Positions 27,560 through 36,858 are shown, counted from the first letter of the stretch. The stretch: 64,000 nucleotides of DNA from Vreelandella neptunia (GCF_034479615.1 NZ_CP140255.1:2852001-2916000), one strand, 5' to 3'. Notes: generated from the sequence alone by a model not told the origin. Numbers and translations: made by a program.

Positions 27560-28096
27560 ATGAAAACCCTGCTAGGAAGCAGCGTCGTCAGCATGGCTCT
27601 ACTCACCGGTTGCACTGGCATTCCGGACGGCACACAGCCTGTAACAGGCTTTGAGCTAGACCGCTACCTGGGCCAGTGGTTCGAAATTGCCCGTTTGGAT
27701 CACTCCTTTGAACGCGGTCTTGATTGCGTGACCGCCACTTACAGCCTGCGCGATGATGGCGGTGTTCGAGTAATCAACCGTGGTTACAACCTTGAAGAGC
27801 AAGCGTGGGATGAGGCTGAAGGCCGCGCCTACTTTATTGACGATGAAAGCGTTGGGCGCTTAAAGGTAAGCTTCTTTGGCCCCTTTTACGGCGGCTATAA
27901 CGTCCTTGAGCTGGATGAGGAGTACCAATGGGCGTTAGTGGCAGGCCCTAACCGCGACTACCTGTGGATACTTTCACGTACGGCGGAAATGGATAGTGCG
28001 ACAGAAGAGCGTCTGCGCCAGCGGGCAGCGGAATTGGATTTCCCCATTGATGAGCTCATCGACGTTACCCAGGGCGATGAGTGCCCTACCTCGTAG
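27560..28096 (+). CDS. blc: Outer-membrane lipocalin Blc
   Basis: 178 aa. The lipoprotein signal ends in LLTGC (lipobox Cys18), with no Asp at +2, so outer-membrane sorting is expected. The lipocalin motif GQWFEIARLDHSFERGLDCVTATYSL and the C-terminal YLWILSRTAEM match the Blc/apolipoprotein D group, which binds fatty acids or lysophospholipids. It is a single gene with AAGGAG upstream. Confidence 0.93.
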   Translation: MKTLLGSSVVSMALLTGCTGIPDGTQPVTGFELDRYLGQWFEIARLDHSFERGLDCVTATYSLRDDGGVRVINRGYNLEEQAWDEAEGRAYFIDDESVGRLKVSFFGPFYGGYNVLELDEEYQWALVAGPNRDYLWILSRTAEMDSATEERLRQRAAELDFPIDELIDVTQGDECPTS

Positions 28097-28393
28097 TCTA
28101 TTATGCGGGCTATTCGTAATCTAATGTGGTGGATTTAAGATTGGTTGGCTATGTTGTATCTCACGGTTCAGATCGCAACCACTATGCCAGCTACCTATTG
28201 TGGGAGGCCGCTTCAGCGTGGTCCGACACTTCGGTGGTTCGACACTTCGACGAAGGGTGCCGCAGGCATCCCTTGGCTTCATCATGCGAATAGCCCAAAC
28301 ATTCGCGAGCTGAAGCTCCCTCCCACGGGAGCCACCCTCATGCTGGCAGAGTTAATTCCACACTGAGCGACGAAAAGCCATTATGCGTCGCCA
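28097..28393. other. Gene-free interval containing a REP-type element
   Basis: 297 bases with no credible gene, between blc and the converging LysR gene. The repeat at 28198-28334 occupies the middle and may also act as a transcript end. Confidence 0.7.
28198..28334. repeat. Dispersed REP/BIME-type element, diverged single copy
   Basis: Begins TTGTGGGAGGCCGCTTCAGC and ends CTGAAGCTCCCTCCCACGGG. It has the same internal order as the 12.5-kb array: TTCGACGAAGGGTGC, a GGTGCCGCAGGCATCC hairpin, CATCATGC, then ATTCGCGAGCT. It has an extra partial duplication of the TTCGACAC segment. It is a diverged relative of the 118-bp unit. Confidence 0.85.
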
Positions 28394-29317
28394 TTAACCT
28401 TCGGGCAGCACCGACACCCTCCCCGCCATCTCGCGCTGTACATAGTCAATAAAAGCGCGTAGCCGGGCGGGTACATGGCGGCGCTGTTCATACACTGCAT
28501 AAAAATCCGCCCGCACGCCTTGCCAGGCAGGTATCACAGCTACTAGTGCACCGCTGGCAAGGTGTTCGTTAACATCCCACCAAGAACGCAGCATCACACC
28601 ATGGCCATCTAACGCCAAGCGGGTGATCACTTCACCATCGTTGCTGGCCAATCGGCCGCTCACTTTCACTGACTGTGTCTTGGTTGGCTGATCGCTTTGC
28701 TCAAAACGCCAGAGCGGAAAATCACTATCGTTTTCGCGGATGACCAGGCAGGCGTGCTGCTGTAAATCTGTCGGTACTTGCAAAGGCGGCGCCTGGGCAA
28801 TGTAAGCAGGCGACGCACAGAGCACCCGTCGATTGGCCAGAATACGCCGAGCGACCAAGCGCGACTCCGGTGGCTCGCCTACGCGAATGCCAATATCAAA
28901 GCCGTGATCGCTCAAATTGAGCGGAAAATTGGTTAACTCCAACCACCCTTCCACTTCGGGGTGATCGGCACAAAAGCGTGACAGCAGCGGCGCAATATGG
29001 CGACGCCCAAAACCAAAAGTGGCGTTTACCCGTAAACGTCCGCTAAGCGCTTGATCGACCCCCTCGCCCAGTGAATTTTCCAGCTCATCCAGCTCATCCA
29101 AAATCAGCGCACCACGGGCCAAATAGCGCTCGCCCTCGGCGGTCAGCGTCAACCGCCGCGTGGTGCGGGCTGCAAGCTCCACCCCCAGGCGCGCCTCCAA
29201 CTGTTTTAGCCGCTTGCTCACCGCCGAGAGCGATAGCCCCAGCTCGCGAGCCGTCGCCGTCAGGCTTCCTGCCCGCGCAAGGTGTTGAAAAAATGCCAAA
29301 TCATCCAGGTGCGCCAT
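28394..29317 (-). CDS. dmlR: LysR-family regulator, DmlR-like
   Basis: 307 aa. The N-terminal HTH is FFQHLARAGSLTATARELGLSLSAVSKRLKQLE, and a LysR substrate domain follows. It is divergent from the tartrate/D-malate dehydrogenase gene (129 bases between starts), the same arrangement as E. coli dmlR-dmlA. It therefore probably activates that gene in response to D-malate or a related hydroxy acid. The assignment rests on arrangement and family, not on a specific effector motif. Confidence 0.82.
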   Translation of the reverse strand: MAHLDDLAFFQHLARAGSLTATARELGLSLSAVSKRLKQLEARLGVELAARTTRRLTLTAEGERYLARGALILDELDELENSLGEGVDQALSGRLRVNATFGFGRRHIAPLLSRFCADHPEVEGWLELTNFPLNLSDHGFDIGIRVGEPPESRLVARRILANRRVLCASPAYIAQAPPLQVPTDLQQHACLVIRENDSDFPLWRFEQSDQPTKTQSVKVSGRLASNDGEVITRLALDGHGVMLRSWWDVNEHLASGALVAVIPAWQGVRADFYAVYEQRRHVPARLRAFIDYVQREMAGRVSVLPEG

Positions 29318-29446
29318 TCAATTCCTTAGTCATTCTGCACTTTCAGGCAATAATAACTTGAATAGTAGCCTGATTATCACCGCCAAAATAGCCGCTACAC
29401 TCTATTCATTACTCAAACGCCAGAACTAACAAGATAAGGAGTCACT

Positions 29447-30520
29447 ATGACCCACCGTATTGCCATTATCGCCGGTGACGGCATCGGCACCGAAGTCATG
29501 CCTGAGGGCATCCGCGCCCTTGAGGCGACCGCCAAGCGCTTTAATATTGATCTTGAGTTCACCCACTTTGAGTTTGGCAGCTGCGACTACTACCTGGAAC
29601 ACGGCAAGATGCTGCCGGATGATTGGTTCGAGCAATTAAAAGGCTTCGATGCGCTGTTTTATGGCGCGGTGGGCTGGCCCGATAAAGTGCCCGACCATAT
29701 TTCCCTGTGGGGCTCTCTGCTGCAGTTCCGTCGCCGCTTTGACCAGTACATCAATCTGCGCCCCTGCAAGCTCATGCCCGGCATCAAAAGTCCGCTGGCA
29801 GGCCGTGAACCTGGTGATATCGACTTTTACGTTGTGCGCGAGAACACCGAAGGCGAGTACTCCAGCGTTGGCGGCAAAATGTTTGAAGGCACCGACCGTG
29901 AAGTGGTCATTCAAGACACGGTCATGACCCGCACGGGCGTAGACCGCGTATTGAAATACGCCTTTGAGCTGGCCCAAACTCGCCCGCGCAAAAAGCTCAC
30001 CTCCGCGACCAAGTCCAACGGCATCTCAATCACTATGCCGTACTGGGATGAACGTGTGGTCGAAATGGCGAAGGGCTACCCTGAGATCGCGGTGGATAAA
30101 TTTCATATCGATATTCTCACCGCCAACTTCGTTCTTCACCCGGATTGGTTTGATGTCGTCGTGGGCAGCAATCTGTTCGGCGATATTCTTTCTGATCTCG
30201 GCCCCGCATGCACCGGCACGATAGGCATCGCCCCTTCAGCCAACATCAATCCCGAAGGCAATTTCCCCAGCCTATTTGAGCCAGTACACGGCAGCGCGCC
30301 GGATATCGCCGGTAAAGGCATTGCCAACCCTATCGGTCAGATCTGGTCAGGCGCCATGATGCTAGAGCACCTCGGCTATAAAGAAGCCGGTGATGCGATA
30401 GTCACTGCCATTGAGGAAGTGTTAAGTGAGGGAGACGCTACTGTACTTACCCGCGATGTGGGTGGAGAAGGCACCACCGCAAGCTTAGGCAAGGCGATTG
30501 CTGATCACATTAACGCCTGA
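29447..30520 (+). CDS. dmlA: D-malate / tartrate dehydrogenase (decarboxylating)
   Basis: 357 aa, isocitrate/isopropylmalate dehydrogenase family. It oxidises and decarboxylates D-malate to pyruvate, or acts on tartrate, using NAD+ and Mn2+/K+. It begins IAIIAGDGIGTEVMPEG. It has the substrate-binding Arg stretch INLRPCKLMPG, the catalytic Lys region (DKFHIDILTANFVLHP) and the NAD region EPVHGSAPDIAGKGIANP. It is closer in style to DmlA/TtuC than to LeuB. The AAGGAG upstream fits the start. The gene is followed by a stem-loop that holds heptamer repeats. Confidence 0.9.
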   Translation: MTHRIAIIAGDGIGTEVMPEGIRALEATAKRFNIDLEFTHFEFGSCDYYLEHGKMLPDDWFEQLKGFDALFYGAVGWPDKVPDHISLWGSLLQFRRRFDQYINLRPCKLMPGIKSPLAGREPGDIDFYVVRENTEGEYSSVGGKMFEGTDREVVIQDTVMTRTGVDRVLKYAFELAQTRPRKKLTSATKSNGISITMPYWDERVVEMAKGYPEIAVDKFHIDILTANFVLHPDWFDVVVGSNLFGDILSDLGPACTGTIGIAPSANINPEGNFPSLFEPVHGSAPDIAGKGIANPIGQIWSGAMMLEHLGYKEAGDAIVTAIEEVLSEGDATVLTRDVGGEGTTASLGKAIADHINA

Positions 30521-30528
30521 CAACAAGT

Positions 30529-30585
30529 GGCGCTTTTCTCAGACTGGCAGACTCCAGACTCCAGACTCCAGACTCGAAAAGCGCC
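30529..30585. repeat. Heptanucleotide repeat (AGACTCC, ~3.9 units) inside a 10-bp stem
   Basis: GGCGCTTTTC (30529-30538) pairs perfectly with GAAAAGCGCC (30576-30585). The 37-base loop holds AGACTCC repeats (30549-30575). The stem follows the dmlA stop by eight bases and probably ends its transcript, though the distal T-tract is missing. Confidence 0.8.
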
Positions 30586-30709
30586 GTTAACTTCTTCAAA
30601 GAAAGCTGTTTACTGCCTCTAATCTCCCATCTTTTAACGTTGACAACGGCTATTGACAGCTAAAGCAAAAACCATCATTTTCCAATGTAATGAGACGTTA
30701 ACCCACCTA

Positions 30710-30741
30710 TTGGTACTATGTCTTTTTGGTACTATGTCTTT
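30710..30741. repeat. Perfect 16-bp tandem duplication upstream of a diguanylate cyclase gene
   Basis: TTGGTACTATGTCTTT occurs twice without a gap. It is a recent-looking duplication about 150 bases before the likely start codon. Confidence 0.95.
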
Positions 30742-30887
30742 GCCTACCCAATGAAAAACTTATGATTTTTTTGAGTATGCGATAAGCGTTTCCGGTAATG
30801 AAAGGGTGTGTGATTTCTTTCAACTGCAGCGGGCGTATTTTTAAGATAATAGAGCTTTCTTTGCAGACTTACTTCGGGGTACCGGCT

Positions 30888-31883
30888 ATGCAGGAGCTCT
30901 TAACAAAGCAGGAACTCTTTGAGCGACGCCTTGAGATTGCCCTGGAAGCAAGTGGTCTGGATCTATGGGAAAACGATCTAAGCACCGGTGAGGTCATTTT
31001 TGGCTTATCTAAAGTATTTGACAAGCTAGGCTATGCCCAGCAAGACACGGCTGCCTATATTGACGACATCTTTGCCTTGATGCACCCAGATGATGTTGCC
31101 ACGGTTAAACTCGCCGTAGAACGTCATATCGAAGGCCAAACATCACGCTATTATAGCGAATTTCGGCTCCGCAACCAGGCCGGTGAGTGGGTGTGGTTTG
31201 CCAACTATGGCAAGATTGTTGATCGCGACGAGCACTATAGAGGACACCGTTTCACCGGCGTGTGCTTCAACCTTGAAGAGCAGATGCGCTACAAGGAGGA
31301 ACTTAACGCCCTCAATGCACGTTTGGCTGCCCAGAACGAACAGCTTGAACAAATGAACGCTGAGTTACACCGCCTTGCCAACTACGATGCGTTGACCAAC
31401 ACCGTTAATCGTCGACGGCTAATGGAGTTAGGTAAAGAAGAAGTTGAGCGCGCAAGGCACTTTGGTGAACCTCTTTCATTTCTGCTCATCGATATCGATT
31501 TTTTTAAGAGCATTAATGATACCTGGGGCCACTTAGCGGGAGACCAAGCAATACGAGCCGTTGCTCAGCGCTGTGAAGAAGAACTTAAAGGGTACATCGC
31601 TACGCTAGGTAGATTTGGCGGTGAAGAGTTCACTGTTCTGCTTCCCTCTCTATCTTTAGTAGAAGCGGAGGGCCTCGCCAATAAGCTACGTGCCCATATC
31701 GCTAATGAGGGGGTTTGGCTTCCTGACGTCAAACAGGCTGTACCCGTCACGGTGAGCATCGGGGTGGCTGAATTCTCTCATACGGAAAACGGGGGGTTTT
31801 CTGAGCTTATTGATGCCGCCGACAAAGCGCTATATCAAGCAAAAAGGAGCGGTCGTAATAAGGTATGTGCACCCCCTAGTTGA
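30888..31883 (+). CDS. PAS-GGDEF diguanylate cyclase
   Basis: About 331 aa from the ATG at 30888. The frame opens at 30798, but the extra N-terminus is unlike the family and begins before the PAS-like fold. A PAS/PAC sensor region comes first (EIALEASGLDLWENDLSTG...EWVWFANYGKIVDRD), then a short coiled coil (LNARLAAQNEQLEQMNAELHRL), then a GGDEF domain with GRFGGEEF. GGEEF is an active-type signature, so it should make c-di-GMP from two GTP. No RxxD inhibitory site precedes it. It has no membrane segment, so it is cytosolic. Confidence 0.87.
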   Translation: MQELLTKQELFERRLEIALEASGLDLWENDLSTGEVIFGLSKVFDKLGYAQQDTAAYIDDIFALMHPDDVATVKLAVERHIEGQTSRYYSEFRLRNQAGEWVWFANYGKIVDRDEHYRGHRFTGVCFNLEEQMRYKEELNALNARLAAQNEQLEQMNAELHRLANYDALTNTVNRRRLMELGKEEVERARHFGEPLSFLLIDIDFFKSINDTWGHLAGDQAIRAVAQRCEEELKGYIATLGRFGGEEFTVLLPSLSLVEAEGLANKLRAHIANEGVWLPDVKQAVPVTVSIGVAEFSHTENGGFSELIDAADKALYQAKRSGRNKVCAPPS

Positions 31884-31913
31884 TGGTCACTCCACATTCA
31901 TGCGGTAACGCAA

Positions 31914-31933
31914 AACGCCCCCGCAGGGGCGTT
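31914..31933 (-). terminator. Terminator-like hairpin after wrbA
   Basis: An 8-bp stem, AACGCCCC (31914-31921) with GGGGCGTT (31926-31933), loop CGCA. On the minus strand it runs into TTTTG, so it probably serves wrbA. The opposing cyclase gene also ends nearby. Confidence 0.6.
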
Positions 31934-31966
31934 AAAATCTGGTTAAATATTAACCGCCATTAATGA

Positions 31967-32566
31967 CTAACTGGCCAGTTTAGACGCCGTTTTAGCAACA
32001 AGCTCGCCCTGGAAACGGGCAATTTTCAGTTCGCGTTCGTCGGGCTGACGCGAACCATCGCCCCCAGCCAGCGTAGCGGCACCGTAAGGGGTACCGCCGC
32101 TTACTTTAGAAATATCAAACTGCTCTTCGATGCCGTAACCAATCGGCACAATCACCATGCCATGGTGGGCAAGCGTCGTCCAAGTAGAGGTAATGGTCAT
32201 CTCATCGCCACCGCCAGTACCGGTAGAAGTGAACACACTGGCTACTTTGCCACGCAGAGAACCGTTCGCCCACAGGCCGCCGGTCTGATCCAGGAAGGTA
32301 CGCATTTGGCCAGCCATATTACCAAAGCGAGTAGGCGTACCGAAAATGATCGCATCGTAATCGGCAAGCTCTTGAGGCGTCGCTTCCGGGGTGTCGAAAT
32401 CCTGCTTACCGCCTGCGTTCTTGAACGCTTCTTCAGGCATTGTTTCAGGGACGCGTTTAACCGTCACCTCGACGCCGCTCACACCCTTTGCGCCTTCTGC
32501 TACGGCCTGGGCCAGCGTATCGATATGACCATACATGGAATAATAAAGTACCAGTACCTTTGTCAT
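31967..32566 (-). CDS. wrbA: NAD(P)H:quinone oxidoreductase WrbA
   Basis: A 199-aa flavodoxin-like FMN enzyme that reduces quinones by two electrons and protects from redox cycling. It begins [24 protein letters not shown] and has [19 protein letters not shown] and [11 protein letters not shown]. The frame opens five codons earlier, but GGAGG before ATG 32566 fixes the start. It is a single gene. Confidence 0.94.
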   Translation of the reverse strand: MTKVLVLYYSMYGHIDTLAQAVAEGAKGVSGVEVTVKRVPETMPEEAFKNAGGKQDFDTPEATPQELADYDAIIFGTPTRFGNMAGQMRTFLDQTGGLWANGSLRGKVASVFTSTGTGGGDEMTITSTWTTLAHHGMVIVPIGYGIEEQFDISKVSGGTPYGAATLAGGDGSRQPDERELKIARFQGELVAKTASKLAS

Positions 32567-32778
32567 TACTACCTCCTTCACTTAGGCCTTCATTTATGAA
32601 TCGTGCAATGGGCCTCGCCCAATAAGTCGTACCAACAACATAGCGCACTCAAGCATAGAAAAAAGCGAATGTTTTCGTCCATGGGCGTCGATTTCATCGA
32701 CGAAGACCACCTTGCACTTTACGCCAACCACCACTAGCTTTTGACTTGCCTACATCAAACGTATCCAAGGAGTCTGGA

Positions 32779-33219
32779 ATGACGATTTTTGAAGCCCTGC
32801 GCAAGGATCACGATATTCAGCGCGCCCTGCTCGCCCGCTTAGTTGAAACACACGGAGACAGCGATGAGCGAGATAAACTGTATCAGCAGGTACGAGCAGA
32901 GCTGCACTATCACGCCGCTGCAGAAGAGCGGGCGCTCTATATCCCAATGATGTCCATCGACCTGACGCAGGAAAAAGCCCGCCATAGCGTTGCTGAACAT
33001 CATGAAATTGATGAGCTATTAGAACTGCTTGATGAAACGGACTACAGCGCCACCCACTGGTTGACCCACGCCAAACAGCTTCAGGATTTAGTCACCCACC
33101 ACCTGGATGAAGAGGAGCAAGAGGTTTTCCAACTGGCGGGGCGCGGCCTGCAAGATAAACAAAAGACTTCGCTTGCTAGCGAGTATCAGGAAGAGATGCA
33201 GCGCCAGCGTTCAGCGTAA
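32779..33219 (+). CDS. Hemerythrin domain-containing protein
   Basis: A 146-aa four-helix hemerythrin-like protein. It has the metal-ligand His/Glu pattern: KDHDIQRALL, LHYHAAAEER, AEHHEIDELL and LVTHHLDEEEQEVF. It is expected to bind a diiron site for oxygen, NO or iron handling in the cytosol. The start at 32779 is set by AAGGAG eleven bases upstream. It has its own terminator. Confidence 0.9.
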   Translation: MTIFEALRKDHDIQRALLARLVETHGDSDERDKLYQQVRAELHYHAAAEERALYIPMMSIDLTQEKARHSVAEHHEIDELLELLDETDYSATHWLTHAKQLQDLVTHHLDEEEQEVFQLAGRGLQDKQKTSLASEYQEEMQRQRSA

Positions 33220-33234
33220 CTTGATGAACAAATT

Positions 33235-33267
33235 AAAAAACGCTCATGCACCCCATGGGCGTTTTTT
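33235..33267 (+). terminator. Rho-independent terminator of the hemerythrin gene
   Basis: AAAAAACGCTCATG (33235-33248) pairs with CATGGGCGTTTTTT (33254-33267), with one G-T pair. The T6 tract makes it usable; the A-tract mirror makes it bidirectional. Confidence 0.9.
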
Positions 33268-33451
33268 GCTGTTAGCGATTAAATAAAGCCACTTGTTAGC
33301 TGGCGCTTGCTTCATGAATACGCTTTTTCACGAATACGCTAGGCTTTTACACGCGAACGACCTGCAGGCTTGTGGCATACGCCCAGCATGGTAAACCTAG
33401 GCTCGCATTTATACTGACAACGATACTGAAAACAGTTACTGAGGAGCGACA

Positions 33452-34429
33452 ATGCTAGGCCAATGGCTCGACTGGTCGCTTGACGGGCAGCTCCCCGCCG
33501 CCAGCCAAGGCGTCTTCGCAAGCGGCACTTATCATTTGCATGCGCCTGGTATTTTGGAGCTCACTCCCAACACGGCAAGCCAAGGCGCCCATGCATGCAT
33601 TTTTTCTGCGGCGATCCATGGCAACGAAACCGCGCCGGTGGAACTGGTAGGTGAATGGTTAAGCGGAGTAGAAGCGGGCAGCATATCGCTCGGCGCGCCC
33701 GTACTGGTGATTTTAGGCAACCTGCCCGCGCTTAAGGCACAGCAGCGTTTTCTTACCACCAATTTAAACCGGCTATTTAGCCGTGAACTAACCGCTAAGG
33801 GAGAGGAGCCGGATCGCGCCAAAGAATTAATGGCCGCGGTGGATAGCTTTTATGCACGTCATGCAGAGCTCCCCAAATTGCACTACGACTTACATACCGC
33901 AATTCGGGATAGCCGCTACCCTCGTTTCGTCGTGGAGCCCTTTGCCGACTCCTCCACCGATACTGAGCAGTGGAGCTGGCTAGCGGCGGCGGATATGCAG
34001 GCGGTGCTGCATCAACATCAGCACAGCTGGACGTTCTCCCACTACAGCAAGCACTATCACGCCGCTCAGGCATTTACCTTTGAGCTAGGCCGCGTAGCGC
34101 CTTTTGGCCACAACGATATGGCATCACTAAAACCGATGCAGGCTTTGCTGACAGCACTTAGTGAAGGATGCTCCCCGCCCAGCCAGCCAGCCACGCAAAT
34201 GCAGTTTTTCCAGGTTCAACACGAGTTAATACGTCACTCAGATGATTTCACACTCTGTTTTGCCGAGGACACGGCCAATTTCAGTCGCTTTGAACCCGGC
34301 ACCCTGCTGGCCCAAGACGGTAACTCGGGTGAATTTCGGGTGGGCGATACGCCCCTTCATGTGGTGTTTCCTAACGCACAAGTAGAGGTGGGCGCCCGAG
34401 CCGCGCTGTTGGTGGCGCCTATCGTTTAA
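33452..34429 (+). CDS. astE: Succinylglutamate desuccinylase
   Basis: A 325-aa zinc amidohydrolase (M14-like AspA/AstE family) that performs the last step of the arginine succinyltransferase pathway, splitting N-succinylglutamate to succinate and glutamate. Zn ligands are visible in AAIHGNETAPVELVGEW (His and Glu) and LHYDLHTAIRDS. The other ast genes are not in this window. It lies just before a basic-amino-acid ABC transporter on the same strand (about 200 bases), which supports an arginine/ornithine uptake-and-degradation theme. Confidence 0.88.
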   Translation: MLGQWLDWSLDGQLPAASQGVFASGTYHLHAPGILELTPNTASQGAHACIFSAAIHGNETAPVELVGEWLSGVEAGSISLGAPVLVILGNLPALKAQQRFLTTNLNRLFSRELTAKGEEPDRAKELMAAVDSFYARHAELPKLHYDLHTAIRDSRYPRFVVEPFADSSTDTEQWSWLAAADMQAVLHQHQHSWTFSHYSKHYHAAQAFTFELGRVAPFGHNDMASLKPMQALLTALSEGCSPPSQPATQMQFFQVQHELIRHSDDFTLCFAEDTANFSRFEPGTLLAQDGNSGEFRVGDTPLHVVFPNAQVEVGARAALLVAPIV

Positions 34430-34637
34430 ACCCCCATGCAAAACCTACTATAGCCAAGACAATAATAATGGTGAGGCGAAAACAGGCCCCTCGACGTCGA
34501 TACGACCATCGTCGAGTGCATAATGTTAGAAGGAAAGCGCGCATAATGCGCCCAGCCTGATAGAATCGCCCCTTTTTTCGCGCCAGCCGCATCAAACCCA
34601 TATGTTGCTGCGGCAACTCTGTACTGGAGCCAATGAT

Positions 34638-35408
34638 ATGGCCGCTACGCCTACTCCCCTTGAAGTGCGTAATATTAAAAAACGCTTTGGCGATACGGAA
34701 GTTCTGAAAGGTCTCTCACTACAAGCCCAAAAAGGCGATGTGATTACCCTGATTGGTGCCTCTGGATCGGGTAAAAGTACTTTTTTACGCTGCATGAACT
34801 TGCTCGAGCAACCCGACGATGGCGACCTTATCGTCCATGGCGAACCCATTCGCTTTAAAACCACTAAGCACGGCCGGGAGCCCGAAGATTGGAAGCAGGT
34901 GGTACAAATGCGCGCCAAGCTCTCCATGGTGTTCCAGAGCTTCAACCTGTGGGCCCACATGACGCTGCTCGAAAACATCATCGAAGCGCCGATTCATGTG
35001 CTGAAAAAACCCAAAAAAGAAGCCCTGGAGCATGCCCACGCCCTGCTTGACCGCGTCGGCTTAACGGCTCGCGCCAACGCCTACCCGGCACAAATGTCCG
35101 GCGGCCAGCAGCAGCGTGGCGCGATTGCCCGCGCGCTGGCAATGGATCCCGAAGTGATGCTGTTTGACGAACCCACCTCTGCCCTTGACCCGGAATTGGT
35201 CGGCGATGTATTGAAAGTCATGCACGGCCTCGCTGAAGAGGGCCGCACCATGGTGGTGGTGACGCACGAGATGGGATTTGCCCGGGATGTCTCCAGCCAA
35301 GTGATTTACCTTCACCAAGGTCTGGTGGAAGAAGCCGGCCCCCCAGCGCAAGTGCTAGAAAACCCGCAATCACCGCGCCTGCAGCAATTCCTGGCACCTA
35401 AATACTGA
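34638..35408 (+). CDS. Basic amino acid ABC transporter ATP-binding protein (HisP/AotP type)
   Basis: A 256-aa polar amino acid ABC ATPase: Walker A GASGSGKST, signature MSGGQQQRGAIARAL, Walker B VMLFDEPTSALDPELVG. The start at 34638 is set by GGAG eight bases upstream; the frame opens at 34602. It is first of four genes ordered ATPase, permease, permease, binding protein. Substrate is probably arginine/ornithine or histidine by family and by adjacency to astE. Confidence 0.92.
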   Translation: MAATPTPLEVRNIKKRFGDTEVLKGLSLQAQKGDVITLIGASGSGKSTFLRCMNLLEQPDDGDLIVHGEPIRFKTTKHGREPEDWKQVVQMRAKLSMVFQSFNLWAHMTLLENIIEAPIHVLKKPKKEALEHAHALLDRVGLTARANAYPAQMSGGQQQRGAIARALAMDPEVMLFDEPTSALDPELVGDVLKVMHGLAEEGRTMVVVTHEMGFARDVSSQVIYLHQGLVEEAGPPAQVLENPQSPRLQQFLAPKY

Positions 35409-35423
35409 TCCGCGAGGCTCACC

Positions 35424-36125
35424 ATGATTGATTTGCAAGGTTATGGCCCCCGGCTGATCGAGGGGGCAGGCGTTACCGTTCAATTAGCGGTGCTGTCGCT
35501 GATTCTAGCGATTATTTTGGGACTACTGACCGCCAGCGCAAAAATGTCGCGCAACTGGTTTTTAAGGCGTACAGCAACGGTTTACACCACGCTTATTCGC
35601 GGGGTGCCGGATCTCGTTTTGATGATGCTGCTATTTTTTGGCGGGCAGATTGGCGTTAACGCCATCAGCGACATGCTCTATTACAGCTACGACATCGATA
35701 TTTATATTAACTTCAATGCCTTCGCCGCAGGCGTGCTGACCATTGGTTTTATCTTTGGCGCCTATATGGGCGAGACCTTCCGTGGCGCCTTTATGGCGGT
35801 GGATAACGGTCAGATCGAAGCAGGTAAAGCCTATGGTATGAGCAGTGGCCTCGTCTTTCGCCGCATCCGCTTCCCGCAAATGATGCGCCATGCGTTACCG
35901 GGCCTATCCAACAACTGGATGGTACTGCTCAAAACTACCGCGCTGGTCTCAGTCATTGGCTTGACCGATATGGTGCGGGTGGCAGCCGAGGCTTCCCGAG
36001 CGACCCACGAGCCATTTACCTTTTTACTCCCCGTCGCCGTAGCGTACCTACTCATTGCAAGCGTATCCGAATGGATTTTTGCGCGCTTGCAGAAACACTA
36101 CGACATCGGCTTTGGAGGTCAGTGA
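35424..36125 (+). CDS. Basic amino acid ABC transporter permease (HisQ/AotQ type)
   Basis: A 233-aa inner-membrane permease with about five hydrophobic segments and the EAA loop GQIEAGKAYGMSSGLVFRRIRFPQMMRHALPG that contacts the ATPase. It is 15 bases after the ATPase gene and followed directly by the second permease. Confidence 0.92.
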   Translation: MIDLQGYGPRLIEGAGVTVQLAVLSLILAIILGLLTASAKMSRNWFLRRTATVYTTLIRGVPDLVLMMLLFFGGQIGVNAISDMLYYSYDIDIYINFNAFAAGVLTIGFIFGAYMGETFRGAFMAVDNGQIEAGKAYGMSSGLVFRRIRFPQMMRHALPGLSNNWMVLLKTTALVSVIGLTDMVRVAAEASRATHEPFTFLLPVAVAYLLIASVSEWIFARLQKHYDIGFGGQ

Positions 36126-36126
36126 T

Positions 36127-36858
36127 ATGCTCGATATTTCCACTTGGTTCAATGACCTACTAGCTGGTAACACCATTTTCACCGCGGACACGCTGGGTTA
36201 TTACTGGGAAGGCTTGGTCACGACCACCCAACTGGTATTTTTATCGCTGGTTGCGGGGCTCATTCTCGCTGTGCCACTGGCCATTATGCGCAGCTCAAAG
36301 CATAAATGGATTAGTCTGCCGGTTTACCTCTACACCTACATTTTCCGTGGTACACCACTGCTGATTCAGCTCTATATCATCTACTACGGCGTAGTGTTTG
36401 TTGATGGCATCCAAGAGAGTTTCTTGTGGCCAGTATTGCGTGAAGCTTTCTACCCAGCGCTGATCGCCTTCACGCTGAATACTGCCGCTTACACTACCGA
36501 GATTTTTCGGGGCGCCATTAAATCCACAGCCCAAGGTGAGATTGAGGCCGCCCGTGCCTACGGCATGTCGCAGAATTTAATGATGCGTCGAATCATCTTA
36601 CCCAGCGCCTTTCGCCGCGCCTTGCCCGCCTACGGCAACGAAGTGATCTTTATGCTACACGCCAGCGCTATTGCCAGCGTGGTCACGCTGATGGATTTAA
36701 CCGGTGCTGCTCGCTTTGTCTACGCCCGCTACTACGCCCCTTTCGAGGCGTTTCTATTCGTGGCTGCAATTTATCTATGTTTAACCTTCGCGATTTTGTT
36801 CTTTTTCCGCTATCTAGAGAAAAAGCTGCTCGCACACCTACGGCCGCAAGATGCTTAA
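36127..36858 (+). CDS. Basic amino acid ABC transporter permease (HisM/AotM type)
   Basis: 243 aa from the ATG at 36127, one base after the hisQ-like stop, with GGAGG overlapping the end of that gene. The frame opens earlier inside the upstream gene, but that extension is not credible. The EAA loop GEIEAARAYGMSQNLMMRRIILPSAFRRALP is present. It pairs with the HisQ-like subunit as a heterodimer. Confidence 0.92.
   Translation: MLDISTWFNDLLAGNTIFTADTLGYYWEGLVTTTQLVFLSLVAGLILAVPLAIMRSSKHKWISLPVYLYTYIFRGTPLLIQLYIIYYGVVFVDGIQESFLWPVLREAFYPALIAFTLNTAAYTTEIFRGAIKSTAQGEIEAARAYGMSQNLMMRRIILPSAFRRALPAYGNEVIFMLHASAIASVVTLMDLTGAARFVYARYYAPFEAFLFVAAIYLCLTFAILFFFRYLEKKLLAHLRPQDA

Larger units (their letters stand above)
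30521..30887. other. Intergenic region between dmlA and the PAS-GGDEF gene
   Basis: 367 bases without a confident gene. The first part is a terminator-like stem with a heptamer array in its loop. The middle has two TTGACA hexamers (30640-30645 and 30653-30658) without convincing -10 partners. At 30710-30741 a 16-bp sequence is exactly duplicated in tandem. The GGDEF reading frame opens at 30798, but I start that gene at 30888. Confidence 0.5.

Noticed and set aside
28145..28366. Plus-strand 73-aa open frame after blc
   Set aside because: It consists mostly of the REP-type element and shows no coding character.
30798..30887. Longer N-terminus of the PAS-GGDEF cyclase
   Set aside because: The 30 extra residues precede the PAS fold and resemble no family N-terminus; the upstream ATG has no ribosome site.
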